The notes beneath the pieces are model-generated. The model searched no databases, had not been told where the DNA came from, and saw nothing but the letters and a program-made list of their open reading frames with translations. This document shows positions 63,532 to 64,000 of a stretch of 64,000 bases of DNA, piece after piece (position 1 is the first letter of the stretch; every line of letters begins with the position of its first letter). Source of the DNA: Flavobacteriaceae bacterium (lineage in GTDB: Bacteria > Bacteroidota > Bacteroidia > Flavobacteriales > Flavobacteriaceae); the NCBI GenBank assembly GCA_013043685.1, contig JABDNT010000024.1, positions 61,181-125,180 of the forward strand, read 5' to 3'. Both the position numbers and the translations under genes were made by a program.

Positions 63532-64000
63532 ATGAGAAAGATTATTGAATACTTTATTAGGTATGATGTTGCGGTTTGGGTGATAGTCATTGCATTCCTG
63601 ATTTTTGGCTTGATTGGCGCATTTTCTCTTAAATCTTCCTTTTTTCCGTTAGTGGATTCCAAGAACATTAATATTAATATTGTGTATCCCGGAGCATCTC
63701 CACAGGAGATAGAAGAGGGTATCGTATTAAAGATAGAGGACAATCTGAAGGGTCTAAGAGGTGTGGAACGTGTTACATCAGTGTCACGTGAGAACAGTGG
63801 AAATATTAATGTAGAGATCGAGAAAGGAGAAGATATCGATTTTATGCTTCTTGAGGTTAAGAACGCGGTTGATCGGGTTCCTACTTTCCCCACTGGAATG
63901 GAGCCACTGGTGGTGGCCAAACAGGAAGCAATTCGCCAGACGATCGAATTTGCTGTAAGCGGAGACAGAATTCCACTGGTTACACTGAAACAGATCGGAA
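63532..64000 (+). CDS. RND efflux transporter permease, N-terminal part (runs off the window)
   Basis: The first 156 codons of an AcrB-type inner-membrane pump, truncated by the window edge. It starts MRKIIEYFIRYDVAVWVIVI with the first membrane helix (about 12-32). The porter domain start follows: KSSFFPLVDSKNININ, then VYPGASPQEIEEGIVLKIED near residue 55 and LRGVERVTSVSRENSGNINV near 77. These match the first periplasmic half of the HAE/HME family. The acidic residues of the proton relay and the export specificity lie outside the window. It is co-transcribed with the adaptor. Confidence 0.9.
   Translation, partial: MRKIIEYFIRYDVAVWVIVIAFLIFGLIGAFSLKSSFFPLVDSKNININIVYPGASPQEIEEGIVLKIEDNLKGLRGVERVTSVSRENSGNINVEIEKGEDIDFMLLEVKNAVDRVPTFPTGMEPLVVAKQEAIRQTIEFAVSGDRIPLVTLKQIG

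Overview
The window looks like chromosomal DNA from a member of the Flavobacteriaceae (phylum Bacteroidota), probably marine. The evidence is the gliding-motility/type IX secretion operon gldKLMN, an exosortase F pair, flavobacterial-type promoters (TTTG about 18-21 bp before TAnnTTTG), no Shine-Dalgarno sequences, a GYDIA-type GHMP kinase beside a class II HMG-CoA reductase, and small families typical of this group (HYC_CC_PP, DUF6435, DUF983, DUF3347). I see no prophage, insertion sequence, CRISPR array or rRNA. There is one tRNA (Phe-GAA). Several genes start with TTG or GTG.

Layout, left to right. 1-1.3 kb: the end of a LacI regulator, two small coiled proteins, a non-coding stretch with repeated hairpins, and tRNA-Phe. 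1.4-9 kb (+): coaX, an outer-membrane protein, a TPR protein, lptC, a small membrane protein, a CNNM/CorC protein and a PpiD-like foldase. 9-11.3 kb (-): GHMP kinase and mvaA (mevalonate pathway). 11.4-17.6 kb (+): dipeptidyl peptidase IV, two POT peptide transporters and a secreted thioredoxin. 17.7-22.5 kb (-): comEC, an NlpC/P60 lipoprotein, lpxB, a small membrane protein and surE. 22.6-26.8 kb (+): prc-type protease, an orphan OppC-like permease and a NUC1-type nuclease. 26.9-34 kb (-): the cell-shape cluster mreB-mreC-mreD-mrdA-rodA, and purH. 34-36.3 kb: a MacB/FtsX-type permease, a small membrane protein and a GAF-type methionine sulfoxide reductase.

36.4-42.6 kb (+) is the most accessory-looking part. 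It holds exosortase F and its partner, a DUF3347 lipoprotein, an HYC_CC_PP protein, an acetolactate-decarboxylase-like lipoprotein, an HMA-MauE fusion, a TonB-dependent receptor with a CC pair in its plug, and a secreted HMA protein. The last four are packed as one operon and read as an envelope metal (probably copper) handling module. 42.7-49.3 kb (-): miaB, a sigma-54 activator, lptE, a TPR protein and secG, then groES-groEL. The groES leader has a sigma-54-like element and an array of CTGACA hexamers.

49.4-58.7 kb (+): a membrane protein, topA, a ureohydrolase-fold protein that has lost metal ligands, and gldK-gldL-gldM-gldN closed by a clear terminator. 58.9-64 kb: an FAD oxidoreductase, DUF983 (-), an ABC-F ATPase, and an RND efflux adaptor with the start of its permease, which runs off the window.

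The strongest leads are the degenerate ureohydrolase conserved in sequence but not in active site beside gldKLMN, the metal module with its decarboxylase-like lipoprotein, and the possible sigma-54 control of groESL by an activator encoded in the adjoining operon.
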